Shown here: in pieces, positions 8,623-16,815 of the stretch
Numbering within the stretch: position 1 is the stretch's first letter
How the letters are laid out: every line of letters begins with the position of its first letter
DNA from: JBAZMA01 sp041649995
GTDB taxonomy: Bacteria > Omnitrophota > Gorgyraeia > Velamenicoccales > Velamenicoccaceae
DNA: 64,000 bases
Assembly (NCBI GenBank): GCA_041649995.1
Contig: JBAZMA010000002.1
Span: forward strand, 124,001-188,000
Reading direction: 5' to 3'
Translations under genes and position numbers: made by a program
The notes under the pieces: model-generated
What the model saw: the letters and a program-made list of their open reading frames with translations, nothing else
Databases searched by the model: none
What the model was told of the DNA's origin: nothing

Positions 8623-9936
8623 ATGCCTTCTTTTGTTAAAAACCCTTTTGAAAGCCTCGATTTTGGCGGCAAGCGGACGGCTGTTGTCAGCCTTGGCTGC
8701 AGCCGTAATACCGTGGATTCGGAAGTATTCCTCCAGGCCGCCCGGAAACGCGGCGCTATTGCCTGTTCTCTGGACAGGGCGGAACTCGTTCTGGTCAATA
8801 CCTGCGCTTTCACTCAGGAGGCCAAAGAAGAGTCCTTGCGTTGTATTCAGGAGTTGCGCGGGCAAAAGCGGGCAGGGGAGAAGGTTTTGCGCGTCATCGT
8901 TTTGGGTTGCCTGGCCAAACGCTATGAAGCTGAATTGCGGCGGGACCTGGAGGACGTGACAATTTTGGGAATGACCGCGGATTTCAAGGACAGGCGGGAT
9001 TTTGAGCCGGACGCTCTGAGATTGACTCCCCGGCATTCGGCCTATCTGAAGATTTCCGAAGGATGCAGTAACCGATGCACGTTTTGCGCCATCCCTATGA
9101 TCAAGGGAACCTTGAGGAGCCGCCGGGTCAGCGGGATTGTTGAAGAAGCCGGGTTTCTGGAAGGGCAGGGCGTCAAGGAATTGAATATCATCGGGCAGGA
9201 CATCACCCTTTTCGGCTTTGACAGGCCCGCGCGTCGATCAGGGCTTCCGCTGGTCCGGCTTTTGAAAAAACTCCTCAAAGAAACCTCCATCCCCTGGATC
9301 AGGCTTCTGTATCTGCATCCGCGCAGGGTGACGGATGAGTTGATTGATCTTATGGCGAAAGAAAAAAGGATCTGTCCTTACCTGGATATCCCCCTGCAGC
9401 ATATTCATGAACGAATCTTAAAACTCATGGGCCGCCAAATGAAGACAAAGGATATTTTGCGTTTGATCGCCCGCCTGCGGCTGTCTCTGCCGGGCGCGGC
9501 CTTGCGAACGACTTTTATCGCGGGTTTTCCTTCGGAGACGGACAGAGAGTTCCGCGAACTGCTGGATTTTGTCCGCGAGGCGAAGCTGGACAAAGTGGGT
9601 GTTTTCCCTTATTCGAGGGAGGAGGGGACCGCGGCCTATCTTTTGAAAAAACAGGTTCCCGACAGGGAGAAGGCGCGGCGTTACGACGAACTCATGCGGC
9701 TTCAGAGAGAAATTTCCGCGCAGATGTTGAAAAGGAAGGTGGGCAGCGTCATCGATGTTCTCGTTGATGAAAAGACAGGGGATGGTACAATATTTTTGGC
9801 AAGGACGGCCTGGGACGCGCCTGAAGTCGATGGTGTCCTGACGCTCAAGTCGTCAAGAAAACTCGCGCCGGGCTCGATGGTCCGGTGCCGTGTGACGGAT
9901 TCTTACGAATATGACCTTACCGGAGAGGCCCTGTGA
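8623..9936 (+). CDS. rimO: Ribosomal protein S12 methylthiotransferase RimO
   Basis: This 437-residue radical-SAM enzyme would add a methylthio group to an aspartate of ribosomal protein S12. It has the N-terminal UPF0004 domain (VVSLGCSRNTVDSE, NTCAF, LGCLAKRY, each with an iron-sulfur cysteine), the radical-SAM motif CSNRCTFC (C148, C152, C155) and a C-terminal TRAM domain from about 370. The GCSRNTVDSE text and CAIPMIKG after the motif separate RimO from its tRNA-modifying relative MiaB. The stop overlaps the pgsA start by 4 bases. Confidence 0.94.
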   Translation: MPSFVKNPFESLDFGGKRTAVVSLGCSRNTVDSEVFLQAARKRGAIACSLDRAELVLVNTCAFTQEAKEESLRCIQELRGQKRAGEKVLRVIVLGCLAKRYEAELRRDLEDVTILGMTADFKDRRDFEPDALRLTPRHSAYLKISEGCSNRCTFCAIPMIKGTLRSRRVSGIVEEAGFLEGQGVKELNIIGQDITLFGFDRPARRSGLPLVRLLKKLLKETSIPWIRLLYLHPRRVTDELIDLMAKEKRICPYLDIPLQHIHERILKLMGRQMKTKDILRLIARLRLSLPGAALRTTFIAGFPSETDREFRELLDFVREAKLDKVGVFPYSREEGTAAYLLKKQVPDREKARRYDELMRLQREISAQMLKRKVGSVIDVLVDEKTGDGTIFLARTAWDAPEVDGVLTLKSSRKLAPGSMVRCRVTDSYEYDLTGEAL

Positions 9937-10511
9937 ATCTTCCTAATTACCTGACGCTTTCACGGATCGTGATAACCTTTGTCATTATGGGGTTGCTGTT
10001 TGTGGGGAATTTCATGGCCTCCTGCGCCGCTTTTGTCCTGTTCGTCGCCGCTTGCCTGACGGATTTGGCCGACGGATGGCTGGCCAGAAGAAAAGGACTG
10101 ATCTCGGATTTTGGAAAAATCATGGATCCTTTGGCGGACAAGATCCTGGTCCTGGGATTATTCTTAACATTCGTTCAGCTTCAGCTCATTCCCGCATGGA
10201 TGGTTGCCGTCATCATGGCCAGGGAATTTTTTGTGACAGGTTTAAGGATCTTCGCCCTTCGCCGGGGGGTTGTCCTGGCGGCTGAAAACGCCGGCAAGCA
10301 CAAAACTGTTTCTCAGATGGGGGCCATCAGCCTCATCATGCTTTTCATCCTGCTGAAAGAATCGGGCTATTATTTTTCCTTTTGGGACCGCCGCTATGAA
10401 GAGGCTTTTCGCGCGGGAATATGGGTCATGATGATCTCGGCCCTCCTGTTGACGGTTTATTCCGGGGCGGCCTTTGTGTGGCGCAACCGTAAGCTGATAA
10501 AGACATTATGA
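9933..10511 (+). CDS. pgsA: CDP-diacylglycerol-glycerol-3-phosphate 3-phosphatidyltransferase
   Basis: This 192-residue inner-membrane enzyme makes phosphatidylglycerophosphate, the committed step to phosphatidylglycerol. The CDP-alcohol phosphotransferase motif is complete near residues 43-69: DLADGWLAR, then G, D and D in GKIMDPLAD. Several hydrophobic helices are spread along the protein. It begins with GTG, overlapping the rimO stop in GTGA, and its own stop overlaps the pgpA start. pgsA next to pgpA places two consecutive steps of phospholipid synthesis together. Confidence 0.95.
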   Translation: MNLPNYLTLSRIVITFVIMGLLFVGNFMASCAAFVLFVAACLTDLADGWLARRKGLISDFGKIMDPLADKILVLGLFLTFVQLQLIPAWMVAVIMAREFFVTGLRIFALRRGVVLAAENAGKHKTVSQMGAISLIMLFILLKESGYYFSFWDRRYEEAFRAGIWVMMISALLLTVYSGAAFVWRNRKLIKTL

Positions 10512-10966
10512 AAAGGCTTTTGACCAAGCTGGCGGGAACGTTTTTCTTTTTTGGGGAGATGCCCTGGTTTCCGGGGACATGGGGCAGTCTCGCCGGACTT
10601 CTTCTGTATCTGGCATTAGGGCCTGAGGGCGGGATCGGACATCTGGCCGTTTTTGCGTCGCTGGCCTTGGCCGGTTTTCTTTTGGCCGGCCCCGCTTCCG
10701 CGATCTTTGGAAAAAAAGACGCCAAGCCCGTTGTGATCGATGAAGTGGCCGGTATTTTCCTCGTTTTTTGGGGCATCAGGCCTTCTTTGTTGTTCTTCGT
10801 TCTGGGATTCATTCTCTACAGGCTGCTTGATATCGTTAAGCCTTTTCCCGCCAGGAGGCTGGAAAAGGTCCCTGGGAGCGCCGGGATCATGCTTGATGAC
10901 CTGGTGTGCGGAGTTTACGCGAACCTTTTGTTGCGCGTTTTGGCCTGTTTTTATCAGGGATCGTAG
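10508..10966 (+). CDS. pgpA: Phosphatidylglycerophosphatase A
   Basis: This 152-residue membrane protein would remove the phosphate from phosphatidylglycerophosphate to give phosphatidylglycerol, directly after PgsA. Family landmarks are PGTWGSLAG near residue 20, PVVIDEVAGIF near 75 and the acidic DDLVCG near the end, with hydrophobic helices between. The ATG overlaps the pgsA stop (ATGA), so translation is probably coupled. Confidence 0.93.
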   Translation: MKRLLTKLAGTFFFFGEMPWFPGTWGSLAGLLLYLALGPEGGIGHLAVFASLALAGFLLAGPASAIFGKKDAKPVVIDEVAGIFLVFWGIRPSLLFFVLGFILYRLLDIVKPFPARRLEKVPGSAGIMLDDLVCGVYANLLLRVLACFYQGS

Positions 10967-11041
10967 CGGGACGTTCCTCGTTTTTGCGTTTCAAAAAATG
11001 GTCCGAAATTCAAGGACGGACGCCCTCATTTAAAAAACAGC

Positions 11042-11070
11042 TTGCCCTGAAAATTGCTTTTGGTTAGAAT
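11042..11070 (+). promoter_or_regulatory. Probable sigma-70 promoter for the secretion ATPase operon
   Basis: TTGCCC at 11042-11047 and TAGAAT at 11065-11070 are 17 bases apart. The first hexamer matches the consensus only in its TTG, so this is a moderate prediction. A ribosome-binding site (aaggag) follows at about 11081 before the ATG at 11097. Confidence 0.45.
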
Positions 11071-11096
11071 AAGAAGTTACAAGGAGTTAACGTCCT

Positions 11097-12242
11097 ATGG
11101 CCTTTGAAGGAGATCGGGTGACGGAACGAAGGCAGGAAGTCCGGCAGGAAACGCTGGACATGATCTATAATTTTATCCGACGGGGCATTAAAGAGCGCGC
11201 CACGGATATCCACTGGGAACCTCTCCTGGATAAAGGGGGAGAGGAGATGGTCGTGCGTTTCAGGATTGACGGCATCCTGAAGGACATTGACCGGGTGACC
11301 CATGAAAAGACAAAATTGGGCTCTTTGGTCAACGCGATAAAGACCATGGCGACCATGGACCCCACGAAAAGAAGAAGGGAACAGGACGGCCGCTTTACAT
11401 TTCTGTTTGAGAATACCGAATACGACATCCGCGTGGCGACCATGCCTACGATCATGGGCGAGAAGCTCGTCATGAGGCTCATGGACCGCAATAAATACTG
11501 CATGAATCTCGACGACCTGGGGATGGCCAAGGAGATCCAGCAGGCCTTGGACGGCATGATCTATAAGCCGGAAGGGTTCGTGGTCGTCAGCGGGCCTACC
11601 GGCTCCGGAAAAACGACGACGCTGTATTCTGTCCTAAAGCACATCTACGCCCGGGAGAAGAATATTTGCACGATTGAAGACCCTGTTGAGGTCAAGTTTG
11701 TGGGGATCAACCAGATCCAGGTTGATCATGAATTCGGAATGACCTTTGTTTCAGGCCTCCGCGCGATCATGCGGCAGGATCCTAACATCATCGCCGTGGG
11801 TGAGATCAGGGACGTTGAAACTGTCCGCACGGCGCTCCAGGCCGCCCTGGCGGGTTCCATGCTTTTTTCAACGCTGCATGCGCGCGACGCGATCAACACG
11901 ATCATCCGTCTTCTGGATATGGGGGTTGAGCCTTTCTTCCTGGCGACAGCCCTGACCGGCGTCATTTCCCAGCGCCTGGTGAGGCTCTTGTGCAAAATCT
12001 GCAAAGGCAAGGGTTGCATGCAATGCGCGAACACGGGATATAAAAGACGCACGGGGATTTTCGAGGTTTTAAGGATCACCGATTCGGTGCGCCATCTGAT
12101 CCTGGAAAGGGCTTCCTCTAACGCGTTGCGCGAAGCGGCCGCCTCGCAGGGCATGATCCCGTTCTCGCAGTCGATCGCGCCTTTGATCGAGCAGGGTTTA
12201 ACGACGAAAGAAGAAGTTGACCGCGTCCTGGCTTCGGAATAA
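11097..12242 (+). CDS. gspE: GspE/PilB-family secretion ATPase lacking its N-terminal domain
   Basis: This 381-residue hexameric ATPase would power a type II secretion system or type IV pilus assembly at the inner membrane. Walker A is SGPTGSGKTTTLYS (about 166-174) and the Walker B region is MRQDPNIIAVGEIRDVET. The retraction ATPase PilT is less likely because a metal-binding cysteine cluster is present. That cluster, C299-x2-C302-x4-C307-x2-C310, is much tighter than the usual CxxC pairs separated by some 20-30 residues. The protein starts almost directly with the N2 domain; the N-terminal domain of normal GspE/PilB is encoded by the next gene. No pilin or secretin genes are nearby. Confidence 0.85.
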   Translation: MAFEGDRVTERRQEVRQETLDMIYNFIRRGIKERATDIHWEPLLDKGGEEMVVRFRIDGILKDIDRVTHEKTKLGSLVNAIKTMATMDPTKRRREQDGRFTFLFENTEYDIRVATMPTIMGEKLVMRLMDRNKYCMNLDDLGMAKEIQQALDGMIYKPEGFVVVSGPTGSGKTTTLYSVLKHIYAREKNICTIEDPVEVKFVGINQIQVDHEFGMTFVSGLRAIMRQDPNIIAVGEIRDVETVRTALQAALAGSMLFSTLHARDAINTIIRLLDMGVEPFFLATALTGVISQRLVRLLCKICKGKGCMQCANTGYKRRTGIFEVLRITDSVRHLILERASSNALREAAASQGMIPFSQSIAPLIEQGLTTKEEVDRVLASE

Positions 12243-12248
12243 AAATTT

Positions 12249-12836
12249 ATGGCAAAAATCCCAAAAAAATTAGGCGAACTTCTTGTTGAAAACGGGCTTT
12301 TGACCGAAAGGCAGGTCGTGGAAGCCCTGGAGACCCAGAAGCGCGAAAAGAAATACTTAGGCTCGATTATCGTAGAGCTGGGTTTCACCACTCAGGAAAA
12401 ACTCGACAGCACGCTGGCCCGCCAATATGGTTCCAGGCTTGGGGAATTCCTGATCGAAAAAGGATTGATCAGCTTCGATCAGCTGCATGTGGCCATGGAT
12501 GAGCAAAAGAATTCCATGAAGTCGCTGGGTGAGATCCTGATTGATAAGGGTTATGTGACGGAAATGGATCTCATGGAGGGGCTTTCCCGGCAATACAGTA
12601 TCCCTTATGTCAAGCTTTCCGAACAGGAGATCAGTCCTGAAGCCGTTTCCAGCGTTCCCATGGATGCCTTGCGCAAGTATTGCGTTTTTCCGATCCGGAT
12701 GGAAAACAATCAGCTGGTCGTGGCGACCGCTAACCCGGAGGATTTTATCGCGGAATCGGACCTGAAGTTCCTCTCCGGGAAGTATATCAAATTTGTCCTT
12801 TCTTCGAAATCCGAGATCCTGTCTTTCCTGGAATAG
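12249..12836 (+). CDS. Free-standing GspE N-terminal (MshEN-like) domain protein
   Basis: This 195-residue soluble protein corresponds to the N-terminal domain usually fused to GspE/PilB ATPases. Two tandem MshEN-like modules are visible: residues 8-60 (LGELLVENG, then Q22-VVEALETQ30) and 63-118 (RLGEFLIEKG, then Q78-LHVAMDEQ86), followed by the N1E-type region to 195. MshEN domains in related ATPases bind cyclic di-GMP through exactly such RLGxxL...Q...ALxxQ motifs, so it may sense that signal; that is inference. It starts 6 bases after the ATPase gene, so the domain order is reversed compared with the usual fusion. It probably docks onto the ATPase in trans. Confidence 0.8.
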   Translation: MAKIPKKLGELLVENGLLTERQVVEALETQKREKKYLGSIIVELGFTTQEKLDSTLARQYGSRLGEFLIEKGLISFDQLHVAMDEQKNSMKSLGEILIDKGYVTEMDLMEGLSRQYSIPYVKLSEQEISPEAVSSVPMDALRKYCVFPIRMENNQLVVATANPEDFIAESDLKFLSGKYIKFVLSSKSEILSFLE

Positions 12837-12887
12837 AGTTAAAAAGAGCGCCCCTGTTGAAAGGGCGCGGCCGATATTTGACAAACA

Positions 12888-12973
12888 TAAAGGGGAGGTC
12901 GTGAAAAACGGCCTGAGAGTTCCGTAAGCGGATGACCCGAAGAACCTGCACTGGATAATGCCAGCGTCCTTTA
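12888..12973 (+). promoter_or_regulatory. TPP (thiamine pyrophosphate) riboswitch
   Basis: The conserved THI-box text is present: ggcctgagag near 12910 and gaacctgcactggataatgc at about 12942-12961, followed by cagcg. The closing P1 stem pairs taaagg (12888-12893) with ccttta (12968-12973). It lies upstream of thiS-thiG-thiH-thiF. Binding of TPP would switch off the operon, here by promoting the terminator at 13032. Another short hairpin (cgcccgc/gcgggcg, about 12983-13003) lies between them and may take part in the switch. Confidence 0.93.
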
Positions 12974-13031
12974 ATCACGGGACGCCCGCCTGAAACGCGG
13001 GCGAAGGGAAGAGAACGGATTTGCCCTTATG

Positions 13032-13062
13032 CCCTTGGAGGCCTGAGGGTTTTTTTATTTTT
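13032..13062 (+). terminator. Intrinsic terminator of the TPP riboswitch leader
   Basis: A 7-bp stem (cccttgg with ctgaggg-type pairing, 13032-13049) is followed at once by TTTTTTTATTTTT (13050-13062). Its position between the TPP aptamer and thiS implies control by premature termination. Confidence 0.85.
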
Positions 13063-13080
13063 CAACAGAGGAATGAATCC

Positions 13081-13284
13081 ATGCGCGTGTGTTTGAACGG
13101 CAAAGAGATGGATGTGGCGGCGGGAACCTCCCTGTCTGATTTTTTAAAGACCATGAAGATCGACGGACAGCGAGTCGTCGTGGAGTATAACGGCCGCATC
13201 CTGGCGGCTTCACGTCTTTGGGAAGCCGTTTGCCTGACGGAGAACGACCGTGTTGAGCTCCTTTCATTCGTGGGAGGGGGCTGA
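13081..13284 (+). CDS. thiS: Sulfur carrier protein ThiS
   Basis: This 67-residue ubiquitin-like protein carries sulfur as a C-terminal thiocarboxylate to the thiazole synthase. It ends in the required GlyGly (SFVGGG) and has the family start MRVCLNGKEMDV. The frame is open further upstream, but that part lies in the terminator; the ATG at 13081 has agagga just before it and gives the normal family length. The next gene, thiG, begins immediately after. Confidence 0.93.
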   Translation: MRVCLNGKEMDVAAGTSLSDFLKTMKIDGQRVVVEYNGRILAASRLWEAVCLTENDRVELLSFVGGG

Positions 13285-13285
13285 G

Positions 13286-14053
13286 ATGAACGATCCTTTG
13301 ATCATCGCGGGGACGCAGATCAGGAGCCGGTTTTTTCTGGGAACAGGAAAATTTTCCTCCTACCCCTTGATGCGCGATTCCATCGAGGCGTCGGGCGCTC
13401 ACGTCGTGACGGTCGCCCTCAGGCGGATTGACCCCACGCAAGAGCAGGAGAATATCCTCGGTTTTATCCCTAAGGGCTGTCTTGTCATGGTCAATACGTC
13501 CGGGGCCAGGAATGCCGAGGAGGCTGTGCGTATCGCGCATCTGGGACGGGCCATGGGTTGCGGGCCCTGGGTTAAGATTGAAGTGATCGCGGATCAGCGT
13601 TATCTGCTGCCTGATAATGCGGAGACGATCAAGGCCGCCCGCCAGCTTGCCTCTGAAGGTTTTGTCGTCATGCCCTACATGAACCCGGATCTTTCCGACG
13701 CGAAAAGACTGCAGGACGCGGGCGTTGCTTCCGTCATGCCTCTCGGCGCGCCTATCGGCACGAACAAGGGCGTCCTGACAAGGGACATGATCCGTATCCT
13801 GGTTGAATCCTTAAACGTCCCTGTGATCGTGGATGCCGGCATCGGCCGGCCTTCTCACGCGGCTGAGGCTATGGAACTGGGGGCTGCGGCCGTTTTGTCC
13901 AATACGGCCGTCGCGGTTTCCCCTGACCCTGCGGCCACGGCGCGCGCATTCGCGCTCGCCGTGGAAGCCGGACGCCTTGCCTACAGGGCAGGCATCAGCC
14001 CCTCGCGCGACAACCCTGAGGCATCCTCTCCTTTGACGGGTTTTCTTCACTGA
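13286..14053 (+). CDS. thiG: Thiazole synthase ThiG
   Basis: This 255-residue TIM-barrel enzyme condenses deoxyxylulose 5-phosphate, dehydroglycine and the ThiS thiocarboxylate into the thiamine thiazole. The Schiff-base lysine is K97 in WVKIEVIAD. Other landmarks are FFLGTGKFSSY near the start, VMPLGAPIGTNKG and VDAGIGRPSHA near the phosphate site. The ATG at 13286 follows gggaggggg and lies 1 base after the thiS stop; the open frame upstream is rejected because it overlaps thiS. Confidence 0.97.
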   Translation: MNDPLIIAGTQIRSRFFLGTGKFSSYPLMRDSIEASGAHVVTVALRRIDPTQEQENILGFIPKGCLVMVNTSGARNAEEAVRIAHLGRAMGCGPWVKIEVIADQRYLLPDNAETIKAARQLASEGFVVMPYMNPDLSDAKRLQDAGVASVMPLGAPIGTNKGVLTRDMIRILVESLNVPVIVDAGIGRPSHAAEAMELGAAAVLSNTAVAVSPDPAATARAFALAVEAGRLAYRAGISPSRDNPEASSPLTGFLH

Positions 14054-14062
14054 TTCCCTTTT

Positions 14063-15151
14063 ATGAAAACGAGTTTTTACGAGGTCATGACGAGGGCCGT
14101 GCCTGAAGAAGGGCGGCCTTGCGATATTCCCGGTGTTCTTGAAAAAGAGACATTGAGCGAGGCGGATTTTTTATCTCTTTTGTCCGAATCCGCGCTTCCT
14201 TTCCTGGAATCCATGGCTCAAAAAGCCCGGGAGTTGACCATACGCCATTTTGGCAGGGTTATCTCACTGTACGCGCCGCTTTATCTTTCCAATTATTGCG
14301 ATAATGAATGCCTGTATTGCGGGTTTAACCGCAAAAACATGATCCGTCGGAAAACACTGAGCCTGGAGGAGCTTAAGCGCGAAGCCGGCCAGATCCGCGG
14401 CATGGGCATCCAGCACCTCCTTCTTTTGACCGGCGATTCCCGGTCGCATTCGCCCTTGTCTTATATCCAGGAATGCGTGGGTTTCCTGAAAACCATTTTT
14501 TCATCGATCAGCGTCGAGATTTATCCTCTGGAGACGGAGGAATACCGCCAGCTAGCCGCTTGCGGCGTCGATGGCCTGACCCTTTACCAGGAAACATACG
14601 ATGAAAAGCTTTACGCCGCGCTGCACGTATCCGGGCCAAAGCGGGATTATCGTTTTCGCCTGGAAGGCCCCGAGCGGGGATGCCGGGCAGGCCTTAGACA
14701 GGTGAATATCGGCGCGTTGCTGGGGTTGGGGGATTTGCGCAGGGAAATATTTTTCCTGGGCCGGCACGCGCGCTGGCTGCAGCATTGCTATCCGGACGTC
14801 GAGACGGGGATTTCCCTTCCGAGGCTCAAAAGACACGAGGGGATTGTTTTTGAAGGCAGGACTGTCAGCGACAGGGAATTCGTCCAGATGATGCTGGCGC
14901 TGAGGCTGTTTCTGCCGCAAGGGCCCCTGGCCATCTCCACACGGGAACCTTATGATTTCCGCCGTCGCCTGATCGGCCTCGGGGTCACGAGAATGTCAGC
15001 CGGCTCCAGCACCCAGGTGGGCGGATACGGGTCCGGAGAAAAAACCGAGGGTCAGTTTGAGATCCAGGATAAGAGTTCCGTGGAAGATATCAAGCGCATG
15101 ATTGCCGAAAAAGGCTATCAGGCCGTATTGAAAGACTGGCAGCCCCTATGA
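14063..15151 (+). CDS. thiH: 2-iminoacetate synthase ThiH
   Basis: This 362-residue radical-SAM enzyme cleaves tyrosine to make the dehydroglycine used by ThiG. The cluster-binding motif CDNECLYC gives C79, C83 and C86, preceded by the typical YLSNYC. The C-terminal text SAGSSTQVGGYG is also characteristic. Use of ThiH rather than the glycine oxidase ThiO points to oxygen-independent thiazole synthesis. The start ATG has no obvious ribosome-binding site. Its stop overlaps thiF by 4 bases. Confidence 0.95.
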   Translation: MKTSFYEVMTRAVPEEGRPCDIPGVLEKETLSEADFLSLLSESALPFLESMAQKARELTIRHFGRVISLYAPLYLSNYCDNECLYCGFNRKNMIRRKTLSLEELKREAGQIRGMGIQHLLLLTGDSRSHSPLSYIQECVGFLKTIFSSISVEIYPLETEEYRQLAACGVDGLTLYQETYDEKLYAALHVSGPKRDYRFRLEGPERGCRAGLRQVNIGALLGLGDLRREIFFLGRHARWLQHCYPDVETGISLPRLKRHEGIVFEGRTVSDREFVQMMLALRLFLPQGPLAISTREPYDFRRRLIGLGVTRMSAGSSTQVGGYGSGEKTEGQFEIQDKSSVEDIKRMIAEKGYQAVLKDWQPL

Positions 15152-15762
15152 ACGATTTTGAAAAAGCGTTGGTTGATTTTTTCGGCGTGGTGCGGTTTAA
15201 AAAAATTCAGAAGACGCGCGTCGGCGTCGCGGGATTGGGCGGGCTTGGCTCCAATTGCGCCGCCGCTTTGGCCCGCAGCGGATTCCGGCTTCTGACGCTT
15301 TGTGACTTCGACACGGTGGCCGTCGGAAATTTGAACCGGCAATGGTATTTTTCCGACCAGCTCGGCCTGCCCAAGACGCAGGCCCTGGGGGCGAACCTTT
15401 TGAGGATCAATCCCGACCTGGAGCTGACGCTGGTTGATGAGAAGATCACGGAGGTCAACGCGGGAAAGATTTTTTCCGGATGTGACGCGGTTGTCGAAGC
15501 CTTTGACCGCCCCGAATGTAAAAAGATGCTCGCGGAGGTTTTCTGGGATACGCGCAAACTTTTCGTGACTGCCTCAGGCCTCGCCGGTTGGGGAAATAGC
15601 GATGCCTTGATCATCCGTCAGTTGAAAGAGAATGTGTTTGTTGTCGGAGACGGCCTCTCGGAAGCCACAAGGGAATGTCCGCCGTGCGCCCCGCGCGTCA
15701 TGGTCGCGGCTGCCAAAGAGGCCGATATCGTCCTCTCCTGGGTCCTGCGAAGCGCGCCCTAG
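15148..15762 (+). CDS. thiF: ThiS adenylyltransferase ThiF (short family 2)
   Basis: This 204-residue E1-like enzyme would adenylate the C-terminus of ThiS before sulfur transfer. The nucleotide-binding loop VAGLGGLGSN lies near residues 27-37. A C-terminal CPPC (C177, C180) remains from the zinc site, while a second CxxC pair is not visible. The length is that of the short ThiF family that usually sits beside thiH. It overlaps the thiH stop in ATGA, and its last 4 bases overlap the convergent thpR gene. Confidence 0.9.
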   Translation: MNDFEKALVDFFGVVRFKKIQKTRVGVAGLGGLGSNCAAALARSGFRLLTLCDFDTVAVGNLNRQWYFSDQLGLPKTQALGANLLRINPDLELTLVDEKITEVNAGKIFSGCDAVVEAFDRPECKKMLAEVFWDTRKLFVTASGLAGWGNSDALIIRQLKENVFVVGDGLSEATRECPPCAPRVMVAAAKEADIVLSWVLRSAP

Positions 15763-16355
15763 CCGGAAGGCGATGAACTTATCTCCCCCAGGGAAATCCG
15801 TTCGATCGCAAGATAAGCCGGCCCTTTCGGGCTCAAACGGCTTTCAAACAACGTGATATTATCAACGGCAAATGGCAGGGCTTTTAAGGTTTTCTGAAGG
15901 TCAATCGCCGCCTGGACCAGGGTCAGGCGGTTTTTTTGCGAACGGATCCTGGCCAGAGTCATGTGGGTTTGAAAAGGCCTTTGTTCTTTTTCAAATCCGA
16001 GTCCTTCGAGGCCATTTTCCAGATGTGCGGCGATGCTGATGAGAAAATCCCCGGGGTCATTAAGGTTCACCCAGAGGACACGGGGGGCATTGAGGGAGGG
16101 AAATCCACCCAGGGTGCCTAAGGTCACGGGAATCCGGGGGATGCCTTCACAGGCTTGTTTGCCTATGGCCAGAATGGCCGGGATTTTTTCCTGTGGAGTT
16201 GAGCCGAGAAATTTCAGCGTCAGATGAATTTGGGATGGGTCCACCCATTTGGCGTCCGCGCCCGTTTTTTCAAGTTTTTCGCGCACGGTTTTGAGGTATT
16301 GCCTGACGTCACCGGGGAGGGCAACGGCGATAAAAAGGCGTTTTAGTTCAGACAT
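15759..16355 (-). CDS. thpR: RNA 2',3'-cyclic phosphodiesterase (2H family)
   Basis: This 198-residue protein of the LigT/2H family opens 2',3'-cyclic phosphate ends of RNA. Both catalytic HxT motifs are present: H44-L-T46 in HLTLKFLG and H131-M-T133 in HMTLARI. It is on the minus strand, overlaps pncC by 13 bases and ends tail-to-tail with thiF with a 4-base overlap. The in vivo role of this family is not well known. Confidence 0.9.
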   Translation of the reverse strand: MSELKRLFIAVALPGDVRQYLKTVREKLEKTGADAKWVDPSQIHLTLKFLGSTPQEKIPAILAIGKQACEGIPRIPVTLGTLGGFPSLNAPRVLWVNLNDPGDFLISIAAHLENGLEGLGFEKEQRPFQTHMTLARIRSQKNRLTLVQAAIDLQKTLKALPFAVDNITLFESRLSPKGPAYLAIERISLGEISSSPSG

Positions 16356-16807
16356 TCTTTGAGGAGTTCAAAGGCGGCGTATTGGGAACGTTTCTTGATT
16401 TTCCGGCGCGTCCCCCGGAAGTGGAATTTTTTGAAATAGGCCTGATTTTTGAGGCTGATGGAGATAAAGACAGTGCCTACGGGCTTCAGCGCGCTGCCTC
16501 CTCCGGGGCCGGCAACGCCCGTCACGGAGAGCCCGATATCGGTTTTAAAAAGGCGACGCACGTTGCGGGCCATGGCCAGCGCCGTCTGCTCCGACACCGC
16601 CCCATATTTCAAAATCACATCCGCGGGCACGGACAGAAGTCTTGTTTTGGCCCTGTTGGAGTAAACGATAACGCCGCCGGCCATGTAACCGGAACTGCCG
16701 GGGATATCGGTTAGAGAGGAAGAGATAAGGCCGCCTGTGCAGGATTCGGCAACGGCGATGGTGAGCTTTCTTTTCCGCAATAACCTGGCGATCCCTTTTT
16801 CTGTCAT
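16343..16807 (-). CDS. pncC: CinA C-terminal-type nicotinamide-nucleotide amidohydrolase
   Basis: This 154-residue enzyme would convert nicotinamide mononucleotide to nicotinate mononucleotide in NAD salvage. Family text is AVAESCTGG with the active serine S22, YSNRAKTRLLSV, GAVSEQTA and TGVAGPGGG. Only the CinA C-terminal domain is present; the N-terminal MoCF domain is absent. An in-frame TTG at 16816 lies inside the predicted -10 element, so the ATG at 16807 is chosen. That start would be within a few bases of the predicted transcription start, so the mRNA may be leaderless. Confidence 0.88.
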   Translation of the reverse strand: MTEKGIARLLRKRKLTIAVAESCTGGLISSSLTDIPGSSGYMAGGVIVYSNRAKTRLLSVPADVILKYGAVSEQTALAMARNVRRLFKTDIGLSVTGVAGPGGGSALKPVGTVFISISLKNQAYFKKFHFRGTRRKIKKRSQYAAFELLKECLN

Positions 16808-16815
16808 GGGTTTCA

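Noticed and set aside
12848..12868. Hairpin gcgccc/gggcgc after the MshEN-like gene as a terminator
   Set aside because: No T-run follows the stem, so intrinsic termination is not supported.
12878..12883. TTGACA as the -35 of the thi operon promoter
   Set aside because: A -10 element 17 bases on is absent and the resulting start would fall inside the TPP aptamer.
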